64,000 nt of DNA from Muribaculum sp. (GCA_009775095.1 VSOZ01000009.1:60638-124637), one strand, 5' to 3'. Positions 28,485-38,353 are shown, counted from the stretch's first letter. Made by a program: numbers and translations. Notes: a model not told the origin generated them from the sequence alone.

Positions 28485-29900
28485 ATGGCAAAATGGGATA
28501 AAAAGCGGAATAAATTAATTGCGAAAGCACACCTGTGGAGACAAAAACATGTTTCCGACACGGTGTTTACGTTTGTCGTAGCCGTACTTATCGGATTATG
28601 TACAGGCATAGGGGCTTTCGTACTCAAATATCTTATCACACACATATCAACCTATCTTACCCAAAACTTAGTATTGACAGGTGGCAATCTTCACCTGCTG
28701 ATTCTACCCTTTATAGGTATTATTCTCACAGGAATATATGTCCGATACGTAGCCCGCGAACCGCTTACTCATGGCACATCATGCATAATGCACGATGTGT
28801 CTAAAGGCACCTATCGACTAAAAGGTGGCCTCACATACGCACCTATAATCGGTTGCGCCATAACGCTTGGATGTGGAGGTTCTGCCGGGTCCGAGGGGCC
28901 GATTGCATATGCGGGAGCCGCAATGGGAAGCAACATAGGGCGTCTGTTCAGAGTACACCCGCGATTTCTCATGATGCTTGTAGGCTGTGGAGCCGGAGCC
29001 GGCATAGCGGCCATATTCAAAGCTCCGGTAGGCGGCATGCTGTTCACTCTTGAGGTATTGCGGATGGAGCTCACCACCATGTCTATATTAATGCTGCTGT
29101 CAGCATGTATTATATCTGCGCTCACCGCCTACGTATTGTCGGGCTGTACAATCGATCTGGATTATGTCAACGCCGTACCGTTTGATACGTCGACATTACC
29201 TTATGTTCTGTTATTGGGAGTGTTCTGTGGTGTATACTCACTTTACTACTCGGGAGTAATGAAACGCATGGATCGCTTCTTTGCCGGCCTGCGCAATCCA
29301 TGGATAAAAAACATACTTGCCGGATTATCCATATCAATACTTGTATTTTTATTTCCCGCTTTTTACGGAGAGGGATATGATATAATAGGGAAAGTACTCA
29401 ACGGTGCTCCACAGGATATAGCCTGTTACAGTCTGTTTTATCCGGCCGGAGCCGACAGTCTGTCGTTGCTTGTCATAGTAGGATGTATCGTACTTTTTAA
29501 GAGCTTCATTACTTCAGCCACCAACAGCGGCGGCGGTGTGGGCGGCGATTTTGCGCCTACTCTTTTTGCCGGTTCGATGGCAGGACTTTTATTCGTAATG
29601 TCGCTCAACATGCATTTCGGCACTCAGCTCGATTCAGGTAATTTCGCCTACTATGCCATGGCCGGGGTTATGGCCGGTGCCATACATGCGCCACTTATGG
29701 CCATATTTTTGACAGTGGAGATGACAGGACAATACAATCTGCTCCTGCCGCTAACCATTACAGCAGCCTTGTCATACGGTATCGTAAAACTCTTTCACGA
29801 CAAAAATTTTCTTATCGACAGGCTCGAATTCTGGTATCACCGCCACAAAGAGCATATCAGTCTTCGGAATAATGACGCAGCACCCGTCGATAAGAATTAA
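28485..29900 (+). CDS. CLC-family chloride channel/transporter without CBS domains
   Basis: Integral membrane anion transporter of 471 residues with the CLC fold (about 18 helices). The gating-glutamate motif is GSAGSEGPIAYAGAAMGSNI with Glu137, equivalent to E148 of the E. coli protein. The stretch MLFTLEVLR aligns with LFIIEEMR of E. coli ClC, so the internal proton glutamate (E203) is replaced by Val191, as in CLC channels. The selectivity motif GSGIP is not recognisable; HGTSCIM stands in its place. The C-terminus ends shortly after the last helix, with no CBS pair. Its 3' end overlaps the convergent second CLC gene by 44 bases. Ion specificity and channel versus exchanger mode are unknown. 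Confidence 0.9.
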   Translation: MAKWDKKRNKLIAKAHLWRQKHVSDTVFTFVVAVLIGLCTGIGAFVLKYLITHISTYLTQNLVLTGGNLHLLILPFIGIILTGIYVRYVAREPLTHGTSCIMHDVSKGTYRLKGGLTYAPIIGCAITLGCGGSAGSEGPIAYAGAAMGSNIGRLFRVHPRFLMMLVGCGAGAGIAAIFKAPVGGMLFTLEVLRMELTTMSILMLLSACIISALTAYVLSGCTIDLDYVNAVPFDTSTLPYVLLLGVFCGVYSLYYSGVMKRMDRFFAGLRNPWIKNILAGLSISILVFLFPAFYGEGYDIIGKVLNGAPQDIACYSLFYPAGADSLSLLVIVGCIVLFKSFITSATNSGGGVGGDFAPTLFAGSMAGLLFVMSLNMHFGTQLDSGNFAYYAMAGVMAGAIHAPLMAIFLTVEMTGQYNLLLPLTITAALSYGIVKLFHDKNFLIDRLEFWYHRHKEHISLRNNDAAPVDKN

Positions 29901-31662
29901 ATATCTTTGATTTTGACACAAAACCTACATATTTGTCATTCTCATCGATTACAGGAAGATTCCATGCTCCCGTACGATCAAAAGTCTTCATCACATCCTC
30001 CATCGGATCACCGATGCGTATCTTTGCCGGCGGCATAGACATGAATTTGGACACATACATGCGCTTGTAAAGATCGGGGCGGAACATAATATTACGTATA
30101 TCGTCAAGGAGCACCACACCCATAAGTTTCTCATCGCAGTCAACTACCGGAAAGAGGTTGCGGTTAGACCGGCTTATCACATCGACCATGGCTTTAAGAT
30201 TCATGTCAGGAGTGACAGGAATAAAGTCATTTTCTATCACGGAATTTATTTTTAACAACCTCAACACAGATTTATCTTTATGATGTGTAAGTAATTCCCC
30301 TCGTTTGGCAAGTCGCATGGCATATATGCTGTAAGGTTCAAAAACCTTTATCGTACCATAAGAAATAGTAGATACGATAAGAAGAGGTAAAAATAGGTCA
30401 TAGCCCCCTGTTAGCTCAGCCGTAAGGAATATTGCCATAAGAGGAGCGTGCATAACCCCCGACATTACACCCGCCATACCCATAAGGGCAAAGTTCTTGA
30501 CTGAAAGATCTATGTCAAAACCGATATGGTTCAAGACAAACGCAAAACAAAAGCCCGCCATAGACCCAACATAAAGAGCCGGTGCAAATGTACCGCCCAC
30601 TCCACCCGCACCGTTGGTCGACGAAGTGGCAAATGCCTTGGCCAATGTTACACACAACACATAAAGCGCAATGACCCATGGCAAATGGCGATCGCCGTAA
30701 AAAATAGAGCCGTTCAACGCCGCAGCCGGATCGCCGTTAAGCATGGATGTTATGACACCATATCCTTCACCGTATAAAGGCGGAAAAACAAATATCAGTA
30801 TAGCCAGAAGTATGCCGCCAATGGCACCCTTTTTCCAGTGGTTTTTTATCGACCCGTAGAAGGTCTCCATCATGTTTATGACACGAATGAAATAAAGCGA
30901 TACAAAACCGCACAATATACCAAGTATGATGGCATACGGTATTCTTACCGGAAGAAAGTTCTCACTCTGCGTGAAGAAGAACTGCACATCATAACCGGTA
31001 AATACATAAGCCACTGTAGCGGCGGTCACCGACGAGATAAGCAGAGGCATAACCGTGACGGTAGTAAGATCAAGCATCAAGACTTCGAGAGTGAACAAAG
31101 CTCCGGCAAGGGGAGCCTTGAAAATACCCGACAATCCGGCCGCCGCACCACAACCGACGAGCAACATGAGCACGCGTGGCGACAGACGAAATGCCTGACC
31201 TATATTAGAGCCGATGGCGGCTCCGGTATACACGATAGGTCCCTCGGCTCCGACTGAGCCGCCAAATCCTATCGTTATCGAACTTGCCACTACAGACGTA
31301 TAACAATTGTGAGCTTTCAGACGACTTTTGTTCTGCGAAATGGCATAAAGCACTTTGGTAACACCGTGCGATATATTGTCCTTGACCACATACCTTACAT
31401 AACATGAAGCGATAATAATACCTACAAGCGGATACAGCAGATAAAGGTAGTTGCCGCTCGTAACGTCGATATTCAACAGAAGCGAACTGGAGATAAAATG
31501 AATAAGCCACTTAAACACCAGCGCGGCAAACCCGCACAGTATACCTATTATGAACGCAAGTATCAATACGAAATCACGCTCTTTTATATGCTTTTCCCGC
31601 CACTGGAGAAGCAAGAAAAACCATTGGTTGGCCCGATTTGATATGCAGTCAAACGATAACAT
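29857..31662 (-). CDS. CLC-family chloride channel/transporter with C-terminal CBS pair
   Basis: 601 residues: a CLC membrane domain (about residues 15-440) and two CBS domains (about 470-525, VIENDFIPVTPDMNLKAMVD, and 540-595, AKIRIGDPMEDVMKTFDRTG) that in homologues bind adenine nucleotides and regulate transport. Gating glutamate is Glu140 in GSVGAEGPIVYTG. LFTLEVLML has Val194 where exchangers carry the internal proton glutamate, and HGVTKVL replaces GSGIP. Start ATG 31662 directly abuts the sugar transferase stop. It is a divergent paralogue of the facing gene. The last gene of the sua5-sugar transferase-CLC run. Confidence 0.92.
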   Translation of the reverse strand: MLSFDCISNRANQWFFLLLQWREKHIKERDFVLILAFIIGILCGFAALVFKWLIHFISSSLLLNIDVTSGNYLYLLYPLVGIIIASCYVRYVVKDNISHGVTKVLYAISQNKSRLKAHNCYTSVVASSITIGFGGSVGAEGPIVYTGAAIGSNIGQAFRLSPRVLMLLVGCGAAAGLSGIFKAPLAGALFTLEVLMLDLTTVTVMPLLISSVTAATVAYVFTGYDVQFFFTQSENFLPVRIPYAIILGILCGFVSLYFIRVINMMETFYGSIKNHWKKGAIGGILLAILIFVFPPLYGEGYGVITSMLNGDPAAALNGSIFYGDRHLPWVIALYVLCVTLAKAFATSSTNGAGGVGGTFAPALYVGSMAGFCFAFVLNHIGFDIDLSVKNFALMGMAGVMSGVMHAPLMAIFLTAELTGGYDLFLPLLIVSTISYGTIKVFEPYSIYAMRLAKRGELLTHHKDKSVLRLLKINSVIENDFIPVTPDMNLKAMVDVISRSNRNLFPVVDCDEKLMGVVLLDDIRNIMFRPDLYKRMYVSKFMSMPPAKIRIGDPMEDVMKTFDRTGAWNLPVIDENDKYVGFVSKSKIFNSYRRVLRHYSED

Positions 31663-32301
31663 TTAGATTCCTTTTCCTGTTATTAAAATCTTAATGGTAT
31701 AAAAAATAACTTTGAGATCAGTGTATGGCGACATATTGTCAAGGTAATCAAGGTCGTAACGCAACCGCACCACCATACCTTGAATATCGGAAGCATACCC
31801 GTGCATCACATTGCCCCAAGAAGTCAGTCCGGGACGCACCGAGCTTATACGGCTGTACTCGGGAGCATAATCCGATATGAGTCTTGCAAAGTGTTCCCGC
31901 TCGGGACGAGGTCCTACAATCGACATGTCACCCTTCAGTACATTCCACAACTGCGGCAACTCATCAATATGGTAACGACGCAAAAATCGGCCTATACGTG
32001 TCATACGACGGTCGTCGGCTACGGCAAGCAAGGGTCCGTTCTGTTCCGCATCGTTAACCATAGTGCGCAGTTTATACATAATAAACCTGCGATTGCCCCG
32101 ACCCATACGTTCTTGACGGAAAATGGCCGGTCCGGCGGAATCACATTTTATCATGACACACATCACGATCAGGACGGGAAAAAACATGACAATAGCCGGC
32201 ACCGCCAAAACAATATCAGCAATGCGTTTTGCCGGTCTATAGAAAAGACTTTTTCCCGACGCGGATATGCCCGACGCCAATTGTGCACACTCCACCCTCA
32301 A
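31663..32301 (-). CDS. Bacterial sugar transferase (undecaprenyl-phosphate glycosyl-1-phosphate transferase type)
   Basis: Polyprenyl-phosphate sugar-1-phosphate transferase of the WbaP/PglC-like family, which starts O-antigen, capsule or exopolysaccharide repeat units at the inner membrane. The 212 residues match the compact catalytic type: one hydrophobic helix (IADIVLAVPAIVMFFPVLIV), then FRQERMGRGNRRFIMYKLRT with MVNDAE, and finally the signature DELPQLWNVLKGDMSIVGPR. The start is a TTG overlapping the sua5 stop (TTGA), or possibly GTG 6 bases on. No other polysaccharide genes are nearby, which is unusual for this family. It may serve a pathway encoded elsewhere. Confidence 0.9.
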   Translation of the reverse strand: MRVECAQLASGISASGKSLFYRPAKRIADIVLAVPAIVMFFPVLIVMCVMIKCDSAGPAIFRQERMGRGNRRFIMYKLRTMVNDAEQNGPLLAVADDRRMTRIGRFLRRYHIDELPQLWNVLKGDMSIVGPRPEREHFARLISDYAPEYSRISSVRPGLTSWGNVMHGYASDIQGMVVRLRYDLDYLDNMSPYTDLKVIFYTIKILITGKGI

Positions 32302-32864
32302 TCTCTCAGTATTTTTATTGAATTATCAGCATTTACTTTCACCACTCTCGACGGTAACGTGCCTTCGCGGTCATCACGCCTCGTGACACAGATATAATCC
32401 ACGCTCTCCTTTATCAGGTCGTCAATCTCGTCAAATGTAGCCGCAGAAGGAGCACCGCTTATGTTGGCCGACGTTGACACCAACGGCACTGCACACATGC
32501 GACACAATTCTGAAGAAAACGCCTCGGAAGTAATCCTGACACCGACACTTCCGTCATCGGCCACAAGTTCGGGAGCTATACCGCAGGCATCAGGCAACAC
32601 GACAGTCGTAGGACGCCCCGAGGCCAAAAGCAGGCTTTCCGCTTCAGGAGAAACGGAGGCAATACTTTTTGCCACATCTATAGAATGGGTGAGTACAAGC
32701 ATAGCTTTAGAGTCAACACGTCGCTTTATTTCATAAACACGTCGCACCGCATTACGGTCGGTCGCGTCACAACCTATACCCCACACGGTATCTGTAGGAT
32801 AAAGTATAACTTTTCCTTCTCTTATCGCGTCACATGCCTGTTGTAAATCCTGCTCTGTCGACAT
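32298..32864 (-). CDS. tsaC: L-threonylcarbamoyladenylate synthase (Sua5/YciO/YrdC family)
   Basis: Makes threonylcarbamoyl-AMP from threonine, bicarbonate and ATP for the t6A37 modification of ANN-decoding tRNAs. 188 residues with the YrdC fold: ILYPTDTVWGIGCDATDRNA, the lysine-rich KRRVDSKAMLVLTHS, and PLVSTSANISGAPS, which are family hallmarks. It lacks the C-terminal Sua5 domain, so it is the short TsaC type. Expressed leftward from a promoter facing away from uvrA, and coupled to the sugar transferase by a 4-base overlap. Confidence 0.94.
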   Translation of the reverse strand: MSTEQDLQQACDAIREGKVILYPTDTVWGIGCDATDRNAVRRVYEIKRRVDSKAMLVLTHSIDVAKSIASVSPEAESLLLASGRPTTVVLPDACGIAPELVADDGSVGVRITSEAFSSELCRMCAVPLVSTSANISGAPSAATFDEIDDLIKESVDYICVTRRDDREGTLPSRVVKVNADNSIKILRD

Positions 32865-32885
32865 ACAGCTATCTTATTACGATTA

Positions 32886-32893
32886 CAAAGATA
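32886..32893 (-). promoter_or_regulatory. Promoter of the tsaC-sugar transferase-CLC run
   Basis: The minus strand reads TATCTTTG, an exact TAnnTTTG match 22 bases before the tsaC ATG. Confidence 0.65.
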
Positions 32894-32977
32894 GTTCATC
32901 AATGTGAAACGGCGAAATTTATGACCGCTTTTACATAGTTTAAATCATATAAAATCGCTGCGCCCCGAATAAATTAG

Positions 32978-32985
32978 TAACTTTG
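32978..32985 (+). promoter_or_regulatory. Promoter of uvrA
   Basis: TAACTTTG followed by TAAGT, 25 bases before the uvrA ATG, back to back with the tsaC promoter. Confidence 0.65.
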
Positions 32986-33009
32986 TAAGTTAATACTAAC
33001 GCGACATTA

Positions 33010-35796
33010 ATGGCAGAAAGAAACATAATTATAAAAGGAGCACGGGTAAACAATCTAAAAAACGCAGATGTAGAAATACCGCGTAACAGACTAGTTGTAA
33101 TAACCGGACTGTCAGGCTCTGGAAAATCATCACTCGCATTTGACACCCTGTATGCTGAAGGCCAACGCAGATACGTGGAGAGCCTATCGGCATATGCCCG
33201 TCAGTTTCTCGGCAAAATGTCAAAACCTGAAGCCGATTTCATCAAAGGTCTACCTCCTGCCATAGCCATAGAACAGAAGGTAAACACACGCAATCCGCGT
33301 TCGACGGTGGGCACATCAACAGAGATTTATGATTATCTCCGTCTGCTTTTCGGGCGCATCGGACGCACATATTCGCCCGTATCGGGCCAACAGGTAAAAA
33401 AACATACCGTAGAAGATGTCCTGACTACAGCTGCAAGTTATCCTGAAGGCACACGCATAGCTGTCATAAGCCCGATAATACTCTCTGAAAGCCGAAAATT
33501 CAAAGACCAATTGGAGATATTGCTGAAAGGCGGCTATTCACGCGTGGTGAAAAACGGGGAATTCATGCTTATAGAAAACCTAATAAACGACACCGCGTGT
33601 CCTGCCACGGCCGACGGTTATGACCTGCTTATCGACCGCCTGACCGTCAGTTACCAAGGCGATGAAGCAAGCCGGCTTGCAGACTCGGCGGAAACAGCGT
33701 TTTTCGAGGGACGCGACATGATGAGCCTGCTCGTATGGAGCGGCGACGGTGTTCACCGTCACGACTACTCAAAACGTTTTGAAGCCGACGGCATTACTTT
33801 TCGCGAGCCTTCGGAAGCCATGTTCAACTTCAATAACCCCTACGGTGCGTGTCCGCGTTGCGAGGGCTTCGGACGCATAATAGGCCTCGACCCGGACCTG
33901 ATTGTCCCCGACCGTTCTCTGTCGGTCTACGAAGATGCGGTCGTGTGCTGGCGCGGCGAGAAGATGAGCGAATGGAAAAAAGAACTTATACACATAGCGC
34001 CTCACGTCGGATTTCCGATACATCGCCCTTATTGCGACCTGACCGAAAAAGAGCTCGCTCTGCTCTGGCACGGCAACGGGCGCTTCAAGGGCATCGACGG
34101 CTTCTTCAAAATGGTTGAAGAAAACCAGTACAAAATACAATATCGGGTCATGTTGGCCCGATACAGAGGCAAGACTACGTGCCCCGACTGTCAGGGAAGC
34201 CGCCTTAACCGCGACGCATCATATGTCAAGATAGGAGGAGCAGGCATATCGGACCTTGTAAAAATGCCGATTGTCGAACTACGTAAATGGTTTGAAGAAC
34301 TTACTCTTGATGAAACTGACGTAAAGGTGGCGGCAAGACTTCTTGTCGAAATAAACAACCGTATAGGGTTTCTTTGCGACGTGGGTCTGGGTTATCTAAC
34401 CCTCGACCGCTTGTCATCATCACTTTCCGGAGGTGAAAGCCAGCGCATAAACCTCGCCACGTCACTCGGCAGCAGTCTTGTAGGCTCGCTTTACATTCTC
34501 GACGAACCGAGCATAGGACTACATTCACGCGACACACAACAGCTTATAGGAGTGCTGCGAAAGCTACAGCAGTTAGGCAATACGGTTGTTGTCGTCGAAC
34601 ATGACGAGGAGATAATGAGAGCATCGGACTATATAATTGATGTAGGACCCGAGGCCGGACGTCACGGAGGAGAAATAATATATCAGGGCGATATTGACAA
34701 TCTACAACATGCCACATCATCATACACGGTAAGATACCTTAACGGAGAGCTGTCAATACCCGTACCGTCCAAGCGCCGCCAATGGCGCAATTATATCGAG
34801 GTGACAGGTGCGCGACAGCATAATCTTAAAAATATAGATGTCAAGTTTCCTCTCGAAGTCATGACGGTCGTGACAGGAGTAAGCGGTTCGGGCAAATCCA
34901 CCCTTGTACGCGACATACTTTATCGCGCCCTCTTACGGCATCTTGGAGAACCGGGCGATGCACCGGGGCTACACAAGTCGCTGCGCGGCGATCTTCACCG
35001 CATATCGGCAGTTGAATTTGTAGACCAGAATCCGATAGGCAAATCTTCGCGAAGCAATGCCGCCACCTATCTGAAAGCATTTGACGAGACACGACGTCTT
35101 TTTGCCGAACAGCAGGGAGCGAAACAGATGGGCTTCTCTCCAGGATATTTCTCATTCAACTCCGAGGGTGGCCGATGCGAAGAGTGCAAAGGCGAGGGTA
35201 CTATAACCATAGAGATGCAGTTCATGGCCGACATTGTCATACCCTGTGAGTCATGTCACGGACAGCGTTATAATGCCGATGTACTTGAAATCAGATATAA
35301 AGACAAAAATATCAACGACGTACTCAACATGACCGTCAACCAAGCCATCGAATTTTTCGGGGAGTCATCGGAGTCGTTACCGAAGAAAATTGTCAAGCGA
35401 CTTAAACCGCTTCAGGATGTGGGCCTCGGCTACATAAAGCTCGGACAGTCCTCATCAACCTTGTCCGGCGGCGAAAACCAACGAGTGAAACTCGCATACT
35501 TCCTTTCACTTGAAAAGCCTGCGCCCACCATGTTTATTTTCGACGAGCCCACTACCGGGCTGCACTTCCATGACATAAACACTCTCATGGACTCCTTCAA
35601 CCGGCTTATAGCTCTCGGACATACGGTAGTAATAATCGAGCACAACATGGATGTCATAAAATGTGCCGACCACATCATCGACATCGGACCGGAAGGCGGA
35701 AATGCAGGTGGAAATATTGTCATAGCCGGCACTCCGGAAGAAGTAGCTGCATGTAATGAAAGCTATACGGGCCGCTACCTCGCCGAGAAACTGTGA
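33010..35796 (+). CDS. uvrA: Excinuclease ABC subunit UvrA
   Basis: DNA damage sensor ATPase of nucleotide excision repair, working with UvrB and UvrC. 928 residues with two ABC ATPase cassettes: Walker A sites [14 protein letters not shown] and [14 protein letters not shown], signatures [12 protein letters not shown] and [12 protein letters not shown], and Walker B segments [14 protein letters not shown] and [14 protein letters not shown]. Zinc-module cysteines are in CPRCEGFG and CPDCQGSR of the first half and CEECKGEG and CESCHGQRY of the second. Every domain is intact, and the length is typical of the main bacterial UvrA. It stands alone between divergent and downstream promoters. Bacteroidetes often carry a second UvrA paralogue elsewhere; that cannot be tested here. 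Confidence 0.97.
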   Translation: MAERNIIIKGARVNNLKNADVEIPRNRLVVITGLSGSGKSSLAFDTLYAEGQRRYVESLSAYARQFLGKMSKPEADFIKGLPPAIAIEQKVNTRNPRSTVGTSTEIYDYLRLLFGRIGRTYSPVSGQQVKKHTVEDVLTTAASYPEGTRIAVISPIILSESRKFKDQLEILLKGGYSRVVKNGEFMLIENLINDTACPATADGYDLLIDRLTVSYQGDEASRLADSAETAFFEGRDMMSLLVWSGDGVHRHDYSKRFEADGITFREPSEAMFNFNNPYGACPRCEGFGRIIGLDPDLIVPDRSLSVYEDAVVCWRGEKMSEWKKELIHIAPHVGFPIHRPYCDLTEKELALLWHGNGRFKGIDGFFKMVEENQYKIQYRVMLARYRGKTTCPDCQGSRLNRDASYVKIGGAGISDLVKMPIVELRKWFEELTLDETDVKVAARLLVEINNRIGFLCDVGLGYLTLDRLSSSLSGGESQRINLATSLGSSLVGSLYILDEPSIGLHSRDTQQLIGVLRKLQQLGNTVVVVEHDEEIMRASDYIIDVGPEAGRHGGEIIYQGDIDNLQHATSSYTVRYLNGELSIPVPSKRRQWRNYIEVTGARQHNLKNIDVKFPLEVMTVVTGVSGSGKSTLVRDILYRALLRHLGEPGDAPGLHKSLRGDLHRISAVEFVDQNPIGKSSRSNAATYLKAFDETRRLFAEQQGAKQMGFSPGYFSFNSEGGRCEECKGEGTITIEMQFMADIVIPCESCHGQRYNADVLEIRYKDKNINDVLNMTVNQAIEFFGESSESLPKKIVKRLKPLQDVGLGYIKLGQSSSTLSGGENQRVKLAYFLSLEKPAPTMFIFDEPTTGLHFHDINTLMDSFNRLIALGHTVVIIEHNMDVIKCADHIIDIGPEGGNAGGNIVIAGTPEEVAACNESYTGRYLAEKL

Positions 35797-35887
35797 TCAT
35801 ATGACATAATAAGCGGTCTCAACCGATTTTTCACATTGCTCCGTACTTTCTTTAGTACGCCGATTTAGAAATCTCGCGATTTTTATC

Positions 35888-35895
35888 TACATTTG
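35888..35895 (+). promoter_or_regulatory. Promoter of the acidic protein-rsmI run
   Basis: TACATTTG followed by CCAC, an exact -7 consensus 24 bases before ATG 35919. Confidence 0.65.
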
Positions 35896-35918
35896 CCACT
35901 CATTAAATAATAAATAAT

Positions 35919-36716
35919 ATGAACGTCAACATCGAGGAACTCATCACAATAAATTACGAGCTGGAAGGATTGCTTTATCTAGCCTTGCATCGCGGCGAAG
36001 ATACTCCTGTACAGGTATGGGAAATGATCTCTGACAAGATCGATGCGCTCCGAGAAGGAGTCAAGATGCCTGAAGAGCAAGAGGAGGCTCCGGTGAGTTC
36101 TGCGCCCGATGATGCAGAGAAAGAGAGTGATGAATATGCAGTTGAGCCGGAAGAGACCGTGACTGTTCATATCATTGAAGAACCCGCTATACAACAATGT
36201 GAAGAAGACTTAACGCTGACGGACGAATATAACATAGAAAATGATGCTGAAGCCGATAGTGCGACATGTATCGACAGTAATCCCGGGACTATAGTTGAAG
36301 AAGCTCCTGAAATAGAAGCCAAACCGGAAAAAGAAGTGCATGAAAATACGACAACTGAAGCATCTGATACGCCAACAACCGTTGCAGAAGAAGCACTTGA
36401 AGTAATCGAAGAAGTAAATGAGGTAACTGAAGAAGCGCCTGCCGATAACGAGCCCATAAGACTTGATGAAAAGCTCGCCCGACAGTATTCCAGAGATCTC
36501 CGCAAAGCATTTTCACTCAATGACCGTTTCCGCTTCCGTCGTGAACTATTCGGCAACAGTGACGCTGAAATGAACGACACTCTTAATCTTGTTGAAGCCA
36601 TGCTTAACCGCGAAGAAGCCTGCGACTACTTTTACCATGACTTGCAATGGGACAGAGACAATCCGGAGGTCATTGACTTCATGGCTATAATCGACAAACA
36701 TTTTTCCAATAAATGA
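35919..36716 (+). CDS. Acidic low-complexity hypothetical protein, coupled to rsmI
   Basis: 265 residues of unknown function. Three parts can be seen: a conserved-looking N-terminal helix region (NIEELITINYELEGLLYLAL, HRGEDTPVQVWEMISDKIDAL), a central stretch of about 130 residues dominated by Glu, Thr, Ala and Val (EEVNEVTEEAPADNEP), and a C-terminal folded region (RQYSRDLRKAFSLNDRFRFR, RELFGNSDAEMNDTLNLVEA, then FYHDLQWDRDNPEVIDF). There is no signal peptide or membrane helix, so it is probably cytoplasmic. The stop overlaps the rsmI start (ATGA), implying coupled translation. I recognise the C-terminal segment as recurring in Bacteroidetes hypothetical proteins, without a known role. Confidence 0.75.
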   Translation: MNVNIEELITINYELEGLLYLALHRGEDTPVQVWEMISDKIDALREGVKMPEEQEEAPVSSAPDDAEKESDEYAVEPEETVTVHIIEEPAIQQCEEDLTLTDEYNIENDAEADSATCIDSNPGTIVEEAPEIEAKPEKEVHENTTTEASDTPTTVAEEALEVIEEVNEVTEEAPADNEPIRLDEKLARQYSRDLRKAFSLNDRFRFRRELFGNSDAEMNDTLNLVEAMLNREEACDYFYHDLQWDRDNPEVIDFMAIIDKHFSNK

Positions 36717-37450
36717 GCGGAAAACTTTACATAGTGCCCACCCCTGTAGGCAACCTTGACGATATGGCTCCGAGGGCGTTGGAGACACTCAAGTCAAGCG
36801 ACCTGATTCTTTGTGAGGATACCCGTACAAGCGCTGTGTTGTTACGGCATTTCGGAATAAACGTGCCTACGGCAAGTTATCATAAATTTAACGAGCATAA
36901 CTCCACACGGCCGATGGTAGAGAAACTTGAAAACGGAGCTACGATATCGCTTATAAGCGATGCCGGCACTCCCGGTGTGTCAGACCCCGGCTTCATGCTT
37001 GTGCGCGAATGTCGCCGTCAAGGCATAGCTGTCGAAACGCTCCCCGGTCCGACAGCTTTGATTCCCGCACTTATTAATTCGGGACTACCCTGTGACCGCT
37101 TCACGTTTGAAGGCTTTCTTCCTCAGAAAAAAGGCAGAGCCACGCGCCTTGAAGAATTGTCACGCGAAACGCGTACATTTATAATATATGAATCACCTCT
37201 GCGGCTTGTCAAAACACTTCAACAGCTTGCTGAAGTTTGTGGCTATGACCGCGAAGCCTCTGTATCACGCGAGATATCAAAACTTCATGATTCAACCGTA
37301 ACAGGAACTCTCGACGAGCTCATAAACCACTTCTCGCTGAACATTCCAAGAGGAGAAATCGTTATTGTAGTAAGCGGGTATAGAAATATAACCGAAAAAC
37401 GCGTTCATCGCAACAAATATAAAGACAACGAGGATACTGGCAACAACTAA
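36713..37450 (+). CDS. rsmI: 16S rRNA (cytidine1402-2'-O)-methyltransferase
   Basis: SAM-dependent tetrapyrrole-methylase-fold enzyme that 2'-O-methylates C1402 of 16S rRNA. Motifs: LYIVPTPVGNLDDMAPRALE, LILCEDTRTSAVLLRHFGI, ISLISDAGTPGVSDPGFML and ETLPGPTALIPALINSGLPC. The 245 residues include a short charged tail (RNITEKRVHRNKYKDNEDTG) beyond the usual end. It starts within the stop codon of the acidic protein gene and is followed after 17 bases by the Cbp1-like lipoprotein gene. Confidence 0.95.
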   Translation: MSGKLYIVPTPVGNLDDMAPRALETLKSSDLILCEDTRTSAVLLRHFGINVPTASYHKFNEHNSTRPMVEKLENGATISLISDAGTPGVSDPGFMLVRECRRQGIAVETLPGPTALIPALINSGLPCDRFTFEGFLPQKKGRATRLEELSRETRTFIIYESPLRLVKTLQQLAEVCGYDREASVSREISKLHDSTVTGTLDELINHFSLNIPRGEIVIVVSGYRNITEKRVHRNKYKDNEDTGNN

Positions 37451-37467
37451 CATAATCATATAACAAA

Positions 37468-38328
37468 ATGAGAAAAATCGTTTCAATTTTTGCCGTCGGA
37501 TTATTATTTCTGACTGCATGCGACGGAGGGAAACTTAAGCAAGTGGAAAGTGAAAACGTGCAACTTGACGACTCACTTCGGGTAGCTCTTTCCAATCAAG
37601 ACAGTCTGTTGGTGCTATTGAACGACATCACCGACGGTATGAACCAGATCAAGGATTTGGAAAAAATCCTTGGCAGCACTAATGACCTGACAGCAGAGTC
37701 ACAGTCACGCAAGGATCAGATACGCAATGACATGTACTCTATACAACAGGCTCTTCAGGAGCGTCGCGAACGTCTTGCCGAACTTGAGAAAAAGTTAAAA
37801 AGCTCACAGGGCTATAACGCAACTCTTCAGAAGACCATAGACAACCTCAAGGCCGAGATAGCCACTCAGGAAACCACTATATCCACGCTGCGCAACGACT
37901 TGGCAGCAGCAAAGATACAGATAGCCGACCTCGGCACTAAAGTCGACTCACTCAGCACAACAGTCGCTTCAGTCACCGAAGAGAAAGTGAAGGCTCAGGA
38001 GGAGACACAGAATGTGACCAACGAACTTAATACTTGCTACTATGCAATAGGCACCAAGAAAGAGCTTAAAGAAGCAAAGATTATCGAGACAGGCTTCCTG
38101 AGAAAGACCAAACTTCTGCAGGCCGACTTCCAGCAAAGCTATTTCACCAAGGCCGACAAGCGCACAATGACTGTAATACCCACACAGTCCAAGAAAGCGA
38201 AAATATTGACCAACATGCCGTCAGACTCTTATGTAATCGAAGACGAAGGCGATACAAAAGTCATCAAGGTAACCAATCCCGAACGTTTCTGGAGCTTGTC
38301 CAACTACCTTGTAATTCAAGTCGACTGA
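37468..38328 (+). CDS. Coiled-coil lipoprotein, Cbp1-like (collagen-binding adhesin family)
   Basis: 286 residues. The signal peptide ends in the lipobox FLTAC (Cys18). Residues about 25-190 form an extended coiled coil (QALQERRERLAELEKKLKSS, LKAEIATQETTISTLRNDLA). The C-terminal 90 residues are a small globular domain (ELNTCYYAIGTKKELKEAKI, NPERFWSLSNYLVIQVD) that I recognise from the group annotated Cbp1 family collagen-binding glycoprotein adhesin in Bacteroides. Collagen binding was described for a B. fragilis member; whether this homologue binds collagen is unknown. A strong terminator follows. It may cotranscribe with rsmI. Confidence 0.7.
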   Translation: MRKIVSIFAVGLLFLTACDGGKLKQVESENVQLDDSLRVALSNQDSLLVLLNDITDGMNQIKDLEKILGSTNDLTAESQSRKDQIRNDMYSIQQALQERRERLAELEKKLKSSQGYNATLQKTIDNLKAEIATQETTISTLRNDLAAAKIQIADLGTKVDSLSTTVASVTEEKVKAQEETQNVTNELNTCYYAIGTKKELKEAKIIETGFLRKTKLLQADFQQSYFTKADKRTMTVIPTQSKKAKILTNMPSDSYVIEDEGDTKVIKVTNPERFWSLSNYLVIQVD

Positions 38329-38353
38329 CAATACGTCGACACCCTCATAACCG

